In this document: positions 1-8,836 of the stretch, in pieces | How the letters are laid out: every line of letters begins with the position of its first letter | Position numbering within the stretch: position 1 is the first letter of the stretch | DNA from: Cupriavidus necator A5-1 | GTDB lineage: Bacteria; Pseudomonadota; Gammaproteobacteria; Burkholderiales; Burkholderiaceae | NCBI RefSeq assembly: GCF_000744095.1 | Contig: NZ_JQLI01000008.1 | Coordinates: 1,054,001 to 1,118,000, forward strand | Reading direction: 5' to 3' | Length of the DNA: 64,000 bases | The notes under the pieces: generated by a model | What the model was told of the DNA's origin: nothing | Databases searched by the model: none | What the model saw: the letters and a program-made list of their open reading frames with translations, nothing else | Position numbers and translations under genes: made by a program

Positions 1-1800
1 CTTGGTGGTAAAGAACGGTTCGAACAGCCGCGCAAAGGCTTCTTCCGACAGGCCCGAACCGTTGTCGCGCACGGTCAGGTGGACCATGCCGCCGGCGATG
101 TGCGCGTGCAGCGCGATGCGCGGCCCGGGTTTTCCGGCGACGGCATCGAGCGCATTGCCGAGCAGGTTGACCAGCACCTGCTCGAGGCGGTTGGGATCGC
201 ACACCACCGCCAGCGTCGGGTCGATATCGCGCTGCAGTTCGGGCTGGACCGCGTCCACGCGCGTCTGCAGCAGGAACAGCGCGTTGTCCACCCCCTCGGC
301 CAGGCGTGCCTGGCGCTTGCCGTTGCCGGACTTGCGCGCGAACGACTTGAGCGCGCCGGTGATGCGGCCCATGCGTTCGACCAGGCCGATGATGGTGTCA
401 AGGTTGGCGCGCACCGTGCCGTAGTCGCCACGCTCGAGAAATTTGCCGGTATTGCCGGAAATGGTGCGCAGCGCCGCCAGCGGCTGGTTCAGCTCATGCG
501 CGATGCCGGTCGACATCTGGCCCACCGCGGCCAGCTTGCCGGCCTGCAGCAGCCCATCCTGCGCCTGGCGCAGCACGGTCTCGGCGCGGATGCGCTCGGC
601 CACCTCGGCCTGCAGGCGCTGGTTGGCGGCGGACAGGTCGGCGGTGCGCTCGGCAACCTTGCGTTCCAGCTCGCTGTTGGCCGCTTCCAGCGCCGCGCGC
701 GCCGCCAGCCGTTCGTTGACGATGCGCCGGCGCACGTTCCAGGCCGCGCCCAGCAGCAGCACGAAGGCGGTCAGCACGCCCGCCAGCGCGGCGGTGTTGA
801 GCGCGGCCACGCGCGCCTGCGAGGTATTGGTCAGCAGCGTCAGCTGCCAGTCGGTGCCCGGCAGCGCGGCGTGCTGCGCCAGCATCGGCGGGCCGCGGCG
901 CAGGCGCACCAGTTCGTCGCTGCTGCCGCCGTTGCCATTGGCGAGCTTGCGCACCGTCTCCAGCGGCAGCTGCGGCAGCGGGGCGCGGTTGTACTGCAGG
1001 CTGCGCGACAGCCGCTCGCGCGCCTCGGCCGACAGCGGGCGCAGCGCGGCCAGCTTCCACGACGGGTCCGAGGCCAGGATCACCACGCCGTTCTCGTCGG
1101 TCAACAGCATCTGGCTGTCGGCGCCCTGCCAGCGGTTCTCCAGTGGCTCCAGGCCGATCTTGACCACCGCCACGCCGGACGGATTATAGCGCTCGCCCAG
1201 TGGCGCCGACAGGTAATAACCGGATTCGCTGCGCGTGGTGCCCACGCCGTAGAAGCGCCCCAGCTGGCCTTCCATGGCCGAGCGGAAGTAGGGGCGGAAG
1301 CTCAGGTCCTCGCCCAGGTAGCTGTCGGGGCGCTGCCAGTTGCTGGTGGCCAGCACCTTGCCGTGCGCATCCAGCACATAGACCACGCGCGTGCCGGCGC
1401 GGATATTGAGGGCGGCGAGGTAGTCATTGGCGCGCGCCGCGCGCGCGGGGTCGTCCGGGCGCAGCAGCAGCGCGGCGATGCGCTCGTCCAGCGATAGCAG
1501 GCCGGGCACGTAGTCGTAGTGGGCCAGCTCGCTTTCCAGTGCCTGGGTGTACAGGCGCAGCTGCACCTGGCCGCGCTCGGCCTGGCGCGCCAGCGCGGTG
1601 TCGTAGCTATAGCGGTAGCCGAGCGCGCCCGCCAGGCCCACCAGCACCGCCAGCGCCAGCAGGGCCAGCAGCGGGGCGGCGCCGCGCAGGCCGTGAGGCA
1701 GGCGCGCCAGGCCCGTGGCGCCGGCGGTGCCGGCATCGGACGCTGCATGGGAGGAGGGCGGGCGGGTAGTATCGCCGGGAGGGTGTAGCGGGCCGGTCAT
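1..1800 (-). CDS. dctB: DctB-like C4-dicarboxylate sensor histidine kinase (3' end cut by window)
   Basis: Membrane histidine kinase expected to sense C4-dicarboxylates and phosphorylate the activator DctD. The reading frame is open from the ATG at 1800 to the left edge (600 residues visible). Residues 41-60 form an N-terminal membrane segment, followed by a long periplasmic sensor region and a second membrane segment near residues 325-345. The H box HELNQP (His about 435), the N box NLLGNALDAV (about 545) and the GSGLSEE...FEPFFTTK G/F-box stretch (581-600) are all readable, so only the last part of the ATPase domain is missing. It lies downstream of dctA but behind a terminator, so it probably has its own promoter; dctD would be expected beyond the left edge. 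The DctB call rests on family architecture plus the dctA neighbour. Confidence 0.85.
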   Translation of the reverse strand, partial: MTGPLHPPGDTTRPPSSHAASDAGTAGATGLARLPHGLRGAAPLLALLALAVLVGLAGALGYRYSYDTALARQAERGQVQLRLYTQALESELAHYDYVPGLLSLDERIAALLLRPDDPARAARANDYLAALNIRAGTRVVYVLDAHGKVLATSNWQRPDSYLGEDLSFRPYFRSAMEGQLGRFYGVGTTRSESGYYLSAPLGERYNPSGVAVVKIGLEPLENRWQGADSQMLLTDENGVVILASDPSWKLAALRPLSAEARERLSRSLQYNRAPLPQLPLETVRKLANGNGGSSDELVRLRRGPPMLAQHAALPGTDWQLTLLTNTSQARVAALNTAALAGVLTAFVLLLGAAWNVRRRIVNERLAARAALEAANSELERKVAERTADLSAANQRLQAEVAERIRAETVLRQAQDGLLQAGKLAAVGQMSTGIAHELNQPLAALRTISGNTGKFLERGDYGTVRANLDTIIGLVERMGRITGALKSFARKSGNGKRQARLAEGVDNALFLLQTRVDAVQPELQRDIDPTLAVVCDPNRLEQVLVNLLGNALDAVAGKPGPRIALHAHIAGGMVHLTVRDNGSGLSEEAFARLFEPFFTTK

Positions 1801-1915
1801 CAGGTGTTGGGTAAGGCAGGTGGCATAGCCGCCGCGCCGCAAGCAGGTGGCGAGTGGGCCGGCGCGGGTGCCTACTTTTACCACACCAGGGCGGACAGTT
1901 TCTGCGCCGGAATGC

Positions 1916-1952
1916 AAAAAGGCCCGGTTGCCTCGTCGGCAACCGGGCCTTG
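1916..1952 (-). terminator. Rho-independent terminator after dctA
   Basis: A GGCCCGGTTGCC/GGCAACCGGGCC stem with a 5-base loop is followed, on the minus strand, by a run of T. It sits 20 bp past the dctA stop and separates dctA from dctB. Confidence 0.85.
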
Positions 1953-1971
1953 GCACGCCTGGCGGACGCTG

Positions 1972-3282
1972 TTACTTGCCCGCCACGACCTGGACAGATG
2001 CTAGGCCGGTGGTGGTATCCGCGACGGGTTCATCCTCCTCGGACGGTACCGGCGCGCCGATGGCGCCTTCGCTTTTGGCGACGACGGCGGTGGCAATCGC
2101 ATTGCCCAGCACATTGGTCACGGTGCGACCCATGTCGAGTACGTGGTCGATGCCCAGCACCAGCAGGATGCCGGCTTCCGGCAGGCCGAACATCGGCAGC
2201 ACGGCGGCGACCACCACCAGCGAGGCGCGCGGCACGCCGGCGATGCCCTTGCTGGTGATTAGCAGGACCAGCAGCATGGTGATCTGCTGGGTCAGCGACA
2301 GCTGGATGCCATACACCTGCGCCACGAACAGCGCGGCAAACGAGGTGTACATGATCGAGCCGTCCAGGTTGAACGAGTAGCCCAGCGGCAGCACGAAGTT
2401 GGTGATGCGCTCCTTGACGCCGAAACGGGTCAGCTGGTCGATCACCTTCGGGTAGGCCGATTCGCTGCTGGCGGTGGCGAAGCCGATCATCAGCGGAGCG
2501 CGCATCTGCTTGAGCAGGCGGAACACGTCACGGCCCAGGAAGAAGTAGCCGCCGGCGACCAGCGCGACCCACAGCAGGGCCAGCGCCAGGTACAGGCTGC
2601 CCAGCAGCTTGGCGTACACGGCCAGCACGCCCAGGCCCTGCGCGGTGATCACCGCAGCGATCGCGCCGAACACGCCCACCGGCGCGAAGGCCATCACGTA
2701 GTTGGTGACCTTCAGCATCACGGCGGCCAGGCCCTCGATGGCTTGCAGCACGGGCTTGCCGACGCCGTCCTTGACGGTGCCCAGTGCGAAGCCGAAGAAC
2801 AGCGAGAACACCACGATCTGCAGGATCTCGTTGTGCGCCATCGCCTCGGCAAAGCTCTTGGGGAACATGTGGGCGATGAAGTCGCGCAGGTTCAGCGCGC
2901 CGGTCTTCAGGTTCGAGGCGGCGTCTGCGGCCGGCAGCGGCAGGTTCATGCCGTGGCCCGGTTGCAGCAGGTTGGCCATCACCAGGCCGAGCAGCAGCGA
3001 GGTGATCGAGGCGGCGACAAACCACATCATCGCCTTCAGGCCGATGCGGCCCACGGCGCGGCCGTCGCCCATGCTGGCGATGCCGGCCACCAGCGTGGCG
3101 AACACCAGCGGCCCGATGATCATCTTGATCATCCGCAGGAACACGTCGGTCAGGATGGACAGGTGGTCCGCAATCGATTTGGCGGTGGCGGCGTCCGGCG
3201 CCATGTTGTGCGCGGCGGTGCCGACCAGCACGCCGAGCAGCATCGCAATGAAGATCAGGGTGGGCAGTCGATTCAGTTTCAT
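1972..3282 (-). CDS. dctA: C4-dicarboxylate:cation symporter DctA
   Basis: Inner-membrane symporter of the dicarboxylate/amino acid:cation symporter (DAACS) family, importing succinate, fumarate or malate. The 436-residue length is normal for DctA. Family landmarks are visible: the N-terminal MIKMIIGPLVFATLVAGIA helix, the NLDGSIMYTSFAALFVAQ stretch in the substrate/cation-binding hairpin region, and the TSKGIAGVPRASLVVVAAVL segment. The gene is monocistronic, ending in a terminator, and lies next to a dctB-like kinase. Upstream are a sigma-54-type promoter (3556-3571) and two tandem palindromes resembling DctD sites, so regulation by DctB/DctD is expected. The leader predicted from that promoter is long, roughly 260 nt. 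Confidence 0.95.
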   Translation of the reverse strand: MKLNRLPTLIFIAMLLGVLVGTAAHNMAPDAATAKSIADHLSILTDVFLRMIKMIIGPLVFATLVAGIASMGDGRAVGRIGLKAMMWFVAASITSLLLGLVMANLLQPGHGMNLPLPAADAASNLKTGALNLRDFIAHMFPKSFAEAMAHNEILQIVVFSLFFGFALGTVKDGVGKPVLQAIEGLAAVMLKVTNYVMAFAPVGVFGAIAAVITAQGLGVLAVYAKLLGSLYLALALLWVALVAGGYFFLGRDVFRLLKQMRAPLMIGFATASSESAYPKVIDQLTRFGVKERITNFVLPLGYSFNLDGSIMYTSFAALFVAQVYGIQLSLTQQITMLLVLLITSKGIAGVPRASLVVVAAVLPMFGLPEAGILLVLGIDHVLDMGRTVTNVLGNAIATAVVAKSEGAIGAPVPSEEDEPVADTTTGLASVQVVAGK

Positions 3283-3555
3283 CGTGGATCAGGCCTGTGC
3301 GTCCATTCCCCGGCGAGTATTGATGCAGGGGACGGGCGTCTGTATTGCGGGATGGCTGGACGGCGTTTGGGGCGCCGGGCCGGCCGTGTGTTTTGTCAGC
3401 GCGGCAACAGGTGCCTGCGGCTCGCCTGGGCGGCGATGTGGGGGGTGGGCAAGGCGGGGTCAGTCATGTGTTTCCTCCTTTGTTTTTTGGCATGGGCCGG
3501 GACGCTGGGAAACGTGCCGGCCGACCTGTTGGGCGCTGTTAGCGGCGGCCTATAT

Positions 3556-3571
3556 TGCACGCGCCGTGCCA
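3556..3571 (-). promoter_or_regulatory. Sigma-54 (-24/-12) promoter for dctA
   Basis: On the minus strand the sequence reads TGGCACGGCGCGTGCA. It keeps the invariant GG-N10-GC spacing and the full TGGCAC -24 element; the -12 element is GTGCA instead of TTGCA. It points toward dctA. Sigma-54 control of dctA is known in rhizobia and related systems. Confidence 0.7.
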
Positions 3572-3642
3572 GCTCGAAGGGGTCTCGGCTGCCCTACAAC
3601 TTGTTGAATTCAAAGGGGAAAATGATGTGCTTCCGGCGCACA

Positions 3643-3658
3643 GTTCGGGAATCCGGAC
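3643..3658. promoter_or_regulatory. DctD-like upstream activating site 1
   Basis: The imperfect palindrome GTTCGG-GAAT-CCGGAC lies about 80 bp upstream of the predicted -24/-12 promoter of dctA. It shares the half-site GTTCGG and the 4-bp centre with the second site, whose centre is 33 bp (about three helical turns) away. Confidence 0.6.
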
Positions 3659-3675
3659 TGGGGCGCGAGGGTGGT

Positions 3676-3691
3676 GTTCGGAAACCCGAAC
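3676..3691. promoter_or_regulatory. DctD-like upstream activating site 2
   Basis: A perfect-arm palindrome, GTTCGG-AAAC-CCGAAC, in tandem with the site at 3643-3658. Tandem enhancer sites on one face of the helix are the usual arrangement for a sigma-54 activator such as DctD. The remainder of the 3283-3845 intergenic stretch shows no gene. Confidence 0.6.
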
Positions 3692-3845
3692 GGCGTTCTA
3701 GGTGTTAACCCGCGAATTTGCGCGAGCCTGGCACGCGCGGTTGCCTGTCGGAGCGGAGGGGAAAGTGATGTTTGAGGCGCCCCAACCGGGGCCGCCGGAG
3801 GCGGTGGCGAGGGGCCTGGGGACGGCTAAAAAGGAGGGGTTTGCG

Positions 3846-4811
3846 CTAGCCGCCGAGCAGCCGATAACACAGCCGCGCCGCCACGCGCGCACTGCAGCCG
3901 TCGCGGTCATAAAGGGGATTGAACTCGGCGATATCGGCCACGCGCAGCTTGCCGCTGTCGCGCAGCCGCGTGGTGACGGCTTCGACCACGGCGAGCGGCA
4001 CGCCATAGGCCGCCGGGGCCGAAACGCCTGGCATCACGGCCGCGGGCAGCACATCGAGGTCGATGGTCAGGTAGACGTGGTCGGCGTCGGCCACCCACTC
4101 GTCCAGCGTGGCCAGGCGTGCGTCGAGGTGCCGTTCCTGCATGTCGACATCCTCGACATAGTGCACGCCCAGCGCATTGGCGCGCGCGAACAGCGCGGCG
4201 GTATTGCCGAGCCGGCTCACGCCCAGGCAGGCATAGTCGAAGCGGTCGCCGCGGCGCAGGCAGTCCGCAGCGATTTGGTCAAACGGCGTGCCCGAGCTGC
4301 CGGGCCGGCTGCTGCGCAGGTCGAAGTGCGCGTCGAGGTTGACGATCAGTACGCGGCCGCGATCGCCATGCGCATCCAGGTGTGCGCGCAGCCCTTGCCA
4401 CGTGCCCCACGCCACTTCGTGCCCGCCGCCGAGCACCAGCGGGAACGCGCCCGCGGCCAGTTCGGCGGCGACCGCTGCGCCCAGCCGCTGCTGCGCGTGT
4501 TCCATCGCATCGCCTTCGCAGCCGATATCGCCACCGTCGATCAAGCGGCCGATGCCGTGGGCCGGCACGCCGGCGAGCGCGCGGCGGATCTCGCGCGGGC
4601 CGCCGGCGGCGCCGGGGCGGCCCTGGTTGCGCAGCACGCCGGCATCGCAGCAAAAGCCCAGCAGCACCGGCACGCCCGCCTCGCGCGCCGTGGCGCGCCC
4701 GGCGACGATCTCGAACAGCCGGCGGGTGTCGCCCACCTCGCCGGCATCGCGGCGGCCGCGCCAGACCGTGTCCGGTGCCAGCGGCGCCGCCAGGGTTGCA
4801 AGCTCGCTCAT
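3846..4811 (-). CDS. hutG: Formimidoylglutamase HutG
   Basis: Arginase-fold enzyme hydrolysing N-formimidoyl-L-glutamate to glutamate and formamide, the last step of one histidine degradation route. The 321-residue protein carries the manganese-binding signatures of the ureohydrolase family: GGGHEVAWG, NLDAHFDLR and TIDLDVLP. The start chosen is the ATG at 4811 (MSELATL); it overlaps the stop of the upstream transporter gene in an ATGA junction, which argues for translational coupling. A longer upstream extension in the same frame would overlap the transporter by about 60 bp and is unlikely. HutG assignment over other ureohydrolases rests on its place behind hutU. Confidence 0.88.
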   Translation of the reverse strand: MSELATLAAPLAPDTVWRGRRDAGEVGDTRRLFEIVAGRATAREAGVPVLLGFCCDAGVLRNQGRPGAAGGPREIRRALAGVPAHGIGRLIDGGDIGCEGDAMEHAQQRLGAAVAAELAAGAFPLVLGGGHEVAWGTWQGLRAHLDAHGDRGRVLIVNLDAHFDLRSSRPGSSGTPFDQIAADCLRRGDRFDYACLGVSRLGNTAALFARANALGVHYVEDVDMQERHLDARLATLDEWVADADHVYLTIDLDVLPAAVMPGVSAPAAYGVPLAVVEAVTTRLRDSGKLRVADIAEFNPLYDRDGCSARVAARLCYRLLGG

Positions 4812-6106
4812 TTCAAGCGGCGCCCCAGCGTTTCCGGCACCATCGCCAGCCCGATCAGCGACACCAGTCCGCAACCGATCACATACAGCGCCGGCGCATT
4901 GGCATCACCGGTGATCTGAATCAGCCGGGTCGAGAAATACTGCGCAAAGCCGCCGAAGATCGCGATCGCCACGCAATAGGCGATCGACAGCCCGGTGGCG
5001 CGCAGGCGCTGCGGCAGCACCTCGCTGACCAGCACCATCGAGGCCGGCGCGGTCATCGACATCGGTACCGACAGGCAACCGACCACCAGCAGCAGGCGCG
5101 CCAGCGACGGCTCGGCGTTGATCAGCACGAAGGCGGGGTAGATCATCACCAGCAGCGCCACGCGCGACCACAGCACCACGGTCTTGCGGCCGATGCGGTC
5201 GCTCAGCCAGCCCGCGAACGGCGACAGCACCACCTGCACCAGCGCCGCGACGCAGGCGGCCCAGATGCTCAGTGACAGCGGCATCTTGAGCACGCTCACG
5301 GCGTAGTTGCTGATGTAGTAGACGACGATATAGGTGGAGGAGGCCAGGCCGATCATCAGGAGGATGCTGGCGATGACCTCGCGCCCGTGGCGGCGCAGCA
5401 GCGGCCATTGCGCGGCGTGCTCGCCGTGGCGCACTGGCGTGGCGGTTTCTTCCAGCCGGCGGCGGATCACCAGGCCAACGGGAATGACCAGGATGCCGAT
5501 CAGGAAGGCGAGGCGCCAGCCCCAGGCTTCCAGATCGGCCGGCGCCAGCACATTGCTCAGCACCAGGCCGGTAATGGCACCTAGCAGCGCCGCCAGACCC
5601 TGGCTGAACGGCTGCCACGCGGTGTAGAAGCCGCGCGTGCGGTCATCGGCGTATTCCAGTAGCAGCGCAGTCGACGCGCCCATTTCGCCGCCGATGGCAA
5701 AGCCCTGCACCAGCCGTGCCACCACCACCATGATCGGCGCCAGGATGCCGATCTGCGCGTACGGCGGCGTCACCACGAAGATCAGCGAGCTCAAGCCCAT
5801 CAGCCACAGCGTCAGCGACACGGCCGGCTTGCGCCCGGCGCGGTCGGCGTACATGCCGATCAGCAGGCCGCCCAGCGGGCGCATCAGGAAGCCGACGCCG
5901 AAGGTGGCGAAGGACATCAGCAACTGCCCGGTGGGATTGTCGACGGGGAAATAGAGGCGGCCGATCAGCGTGGCAAAGAAGCTGTAGACCACGAAATCGT
6001 AGAACTCCAGGCCGTTGCCGATGGTGATGGCGGCAATGGCGCGCGCGCGTGACAGCTGCGCCTGCGGCGCCGCGACCGCCACGCCGGCGGTGGTGTCGAT
6101 GGACAT
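4808..6106 (-). CDS. MFS transporter of the metabolite:H+ symporter (MHS) family in the hut operon
   Basis: A 432-residue, 12-helix major facilitator protein of the ShiA/ProP/citrate type. The GNGLEFYDFVVYSFF first helix and the YADRAGRKPA loop between helices 2 and 3 are typical of this family. The ATG at 6106 is preceded by GGAG at suitable spacing; a longer in-frame extension lacks one. It lies between hutU and hutG and overlaps hutG by an ATGA junction, so it very likely carries a hut pathway compound such as urocanate or histidine. Which substrate cannot be read from sequence. Expected to be under HutC control with hutU. Confidence 0.85.
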   Translation of the reverse strand: MSIDTTAGVAVAAPQAQLSRARAIAAITIGNGLEFYDFVVYSFFATLIGRLYFPVDNPTGQLLMSFATFGVGFLMRPLGGLLIGMYADRAGRKPAVSLTLWLMGLSSLIFVVTPPYAQIGILAPIMVVVARLVQGFAIGGEMGASTALLLEYADDRTRGFYTAWQPFSQGLAALLGAITGLVLSNVLAPADLEAWGWRLAFLIGILVIPVGLVIRRRLEETATPVRHGEHAAQWPLLRRHGREVIASILLMIGLASSTYIVVYYISNYAVSVLKMPLSLSIWAACVAALVQVVLSPFAGWLSDRIGRKTVVLWSRVALLVMIYPAFVLINAEPSLARLLLVVGCLSVPMSMTAPASMVLVSEVLPQRLRATGLSIAYCVAIAIFGGFAQYFSTRLIQITGDANAPALYVIGCGLVSLIGLAMVPETLGRRLK

Positions 6107-6188
6107 GGGTGTCTCCGTAAAGGAAATGGAGTTGGCCGGGCGCGCTCGGCGGCCCGGCTCGGCACAACGGCTCTTGTCGGCCGCGGGA

Positions 6189-7874
6189 TCAGTCGCGCAA
6201 TGAGTTACGCAACATCGGCAGGTCCAGGCCCTGCTCGCGCGCGCAGTCGACGGCGATCTGGTAGCCGGCGTCGGCATGGCGCATCACGCCGGTGGCGGGG
6301 TCGTTGTGCAGCACGCGGGCGATGCGGGCGGCAGCCTCGTCAGTGCCGTCGCACACGATCACAACGCCGGAATGCTGCGAGAAACCCATGCCCACGCCGC
6401 CGCCATGGTGCAGCGAGACCCAGGTGGCGCCGCTGGCGGTATTGAGCAGCGCGTTCAGCAGCGGCCAGTCCGACACGGCATCCGAGCCGTCCTGCATGGC
6501 TTCGGTCTCGCGGTTGGGGCTGGCGACCGAGCCCGAGTCCAGGTGGTCGCGCCCGATCACGATCGGTGCCGACAGCTCGCCACTGCGCACCATCTCGTTG
6601 AATGCCAGGCCCAGCTTGGCGCGCAGGCCCAGACCGACCCAGCAGATGCGCGCAGGCAGGCCCTGGAAGCTGATGCGCTCGCGCGCCATGTCGAGCCAGC
6701 GGTGCAGGTGCTCGTCATCGGGGATCAGTTCCTTGACCTTGGCGTCGGTCTTGTAGATGTCCTGCGGATCGCCCGACAGCGCGGCCCAGCGGAACGGGCC
6801 GATGCCGCGGCAGAACAGCGGGCGGATATAGGCGGGCACGAAGCCGGGGAAGTCGAAGGCGTTGGCCACGCCTTCTTCCTTGGCCATCTGGCGGATGTTG
6901 TTGCCGTAGTCGAAGGTGGGCACGCCCATCTTCTGGAACGCCAGCATGGCTTGCACGTGCGCGGCCATCGAGGCCTTGGCGGCCTTGACCACCACCGCCG
7001 GTTCGCGCTGCGCGCGCTCACGGTATTCGTCCCAGCTCCAGCCGGCGGGGAGGTAGCCGTTGAGCGGGTCATGGGCGCTGGTCTGGTCGGTGACCATATC
7101 CGGGCGCACGCCGCGGCGCACCAGCTCGGGCAGCACTTCGGCGGCGTTGGCGCACAGGGCGATCGAGATCGCCTTGCCCTGCGAGGTGTAGCGGTCGATG
7201 CGGGCGAGGGCGTCGTCCAGGTCGGTGGCCTGTTCGTCGACGTAGCGGGTCTTCAGGCGGAAATCGATGCGGCTTTGCTGGCATTCGATGTTGAGTGAGC
7301 AGGCGCCGGCCAGCGTCGCGGCCAGCGGCTGCGCGCCGCCCATGCCGCCGAGGCCGGCGGTCAGCACCCAGCGGCCCTTCAGGTCGCCGTTGTAGTGCTG
7401 GCGGCCGGCTTCGACGAAGGTTTCGTAGGTGCCCTGCACGATGCCCTGGCTGCCGATGTAGATCCAGCTGCCGGCGGTCATCTGGCCGTACATGGCCAGG
7501 CCCTTGGCGTCGAGTTCGTTGAAGTGTTCCCAGTTGGCCCAGTGGGGGACCAGGTTGGAGTTGGCGATCAGCACGCGGGGGGCATCGCGGTGGGTTTGGA
7601 ACACTCCGACGGGTTTGCCGGACTGGACCAGCAGGGTCTGGTTGTCTTCCAGGCGGGTGAGGGCTTCGACGATGCGGTCGTAGCATTCCCAGTTGCGGGC
7701 GGCGCGGCCGATGCCGCCGTAGACGACGAGTTCTTTCGGGTTTTCTGCGACCTCGGGGTCGAGGTTGTTCATCAGCATGCGCAAGGGGGCTTCGGTGAGC
7801 CAGCTCTTGGCGGTGAGTTTGGTGCCGCGGGGGGCGCGGATTTCGGTGTCGCGGAAGCGGGTGGGATTGGTCAC
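6189..7874 (-). CDS. hutU: Urocanate hydratase HutU
   Basis: Cytosolic NAD+-containing enzyme converting urocanate to 4-imidazolone-5-propionate, step two of histidine degradation. The protein is 561 residues, the normal family length, and matches urocanase from VTNPTRFRDTEIRAPRG to the C-terminus, including VLTAGLGGMGGAQPLAA in the NAD-binding region and the CRGIGPFRWAALSGDP stretch. A GTG start at 7874 is chosen because AGGAG sits about 6 bp upstream and family homology begins there; the in-frame extension toward 8150 crosses the operator and a repeat. First gene of hutU-transporter-hutG. hutH and hutI are not in this window. Confidence 0.95.
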   Translation of the reverse strand: MTNPTRFRDTEIRAPRGTKLTAKSWLTEAPLRMLMNNLDPEVAENPKELVVYGGIGRAARNWECYDRIVEALTRLEDNQTLLVQSGKPVGVFQTHRDAPRVLIANSNLVPHWANWEHFNELDAKGLAMYGQMTAGSWIYIGSQGIVQGTYETFVEAGRQHYNGDLKGRWVLTAGLGGMGGAQPLAATLAGACSLNIECQQSRIDFRLKTRYVDEQATDLDDALARIDRYTSQGKAISIALCANAAEVLPELVRRGVRPDMVTDQTSAHDPLNGYLPAGWSWDEYRERAQREPAVVVKAAKASMAAHVQAMLAFQKMGVPTFDYGNNIRQMAKEEGVANAFDFPGFVPAYIRPLFCRGIGPFRWAALSGDPQDIYKTDAKVKELIPDDEHLHRWLDMARERISFQGLPARICWVGLGLRAKLGLAFNEMVRSGELSAPIVIGRDHLDSGSVASPNRETEAMQDGSDAVSDWPLLNALLNTASGATWVSLHHGGGVGMGFSQHSGVVIVCDGTDEAAARIARVLHNDPATGVMRHADAGYQIAVDCAREQGLDLPMLRNSLRD

Positions 7875-7948
7875 GAAGTGCTCCTTTGGGGCTTGCTGTG
7901 CATTGGGCGGCGCGGTGGTTTTATCGGCGGCGCATAGGCATGTATAGT

Positions 7949-7962
7949 CTTGTATATACAAG
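7949..7962. promoter_or_regulatory. HutC operator upstream of hutU
   Basis: The perfect palindrome CTTGTATATACAAG lies 75 bp upstream of the hutU start. Its core TGTATATACA matches the known recognition sequence of the GntR-type repressor HutC, whose gene lies about 1 kb further upstream. Confidence 0.85.
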
Positions 7963-8070
7963 TATGGATGAATTGGGGTATTCCCGGATGTGGGGGAGGG
8001 ATTTGGATGGTTTTGGGCCGAGGCGTGCGCTGCGGCTAACATCTTGGCGATGCTCGACGGCACGCGCAGC

Positions 8071-8792
8071 TGGTGACATGTTGTCGTTGTTGAACCGCTC
8101 TGTTCCGCCCTCCTGGGCGGGTCACTTTGTCCGAGCGACAAAGTAACCAAAAACGCGTCGCCTGCGGCTGGCCTTTATCAAGGAGGCGGCGTGGGGGGTT
8201 CGGGCGGCGGTGATTTCCGATTTTATGTGGTCAGCCGTTCGAGCCTGCTACGCCAGGTGAGTGACAGTGCCCTTGCGAAGGCCCACTGTTGAACGATCCC
8301 CATGCAGGGCGTAGGCCGCCTCCTGACACGGGCATCGCGTCAACGCCTACGGCTGCGCTGCGCGCGGCTCATCAGCTGGGGGCGAGGCGCTCGCGCAGGG
8401 AAGTGCGTCGCTGCGCTCGCAGCGACGACGCCGGTCACGGGCTCAAGAACCATCGCTGGAGTAGAACGCGGTCGGTGGGTCAGCCACCATTGGACGCCGC
8501 GCGAAGCGCAGCCGAACGCGTTGATGCGATACGGTGGTAAGCAGGCGGCCACCACCCTGCATGGGGATCGTTCAAAAGCCGGTCGACGCAGGCACCGTCA
8601 CTGACTCACCTGGCGTAGCAGGGTGGAATCGCGACCGCGCCTCACGGAAACCAAAGCCGCCTATACGACCAGAAGCGCCCCCTTGATAGCCAGCCGCTCA
8701 GGCGATGCGCTTTGGGTTACTTTTGTCGCTCGGACAAAAGACCCGCCCAGGAGGGCGGAACCAAGCGGTTCAACAACGACAACATGTCACCA
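8071..8792. repeat. Large imperfect inverted repeat between hutU and hutC
   Basis: Two arms, about 8071-8368 and 8496-8792, are inverted copies of each other around a centre near 8432. Matching blocks occur at constant symmetry: gacatgttgtcgttgttgaa (8075) with its complement ending at 8788; cctgctacgcc (8244) with its complement ending at 8622; and the 35-bp block 8334-8368 with 8496-8530. The 127-bp loop holds its own GC-rich hairpin near 8406-8428. No convincing gene is present; the small open frames inside follow the symmetry. It looks like two facing copies of an intergenic repeat. Confidence 0.85.
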
Positions 8793-8836
8793 ACAGCGAG
8801 GGCTGTCGAACATCGACACACAAGACCGCAAAACCG

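Noticed and set aside
79..1497. Plus-strand open frame of 472 codons
   Set aside because: Shadow of dctB; the minus strand shows complete histidine kinase motifs.
8289..8604. Small open frames inside the hutU-hutC spacer
   Set aside because: They mirror the inverted repeat and have no ribosome sites or family features.
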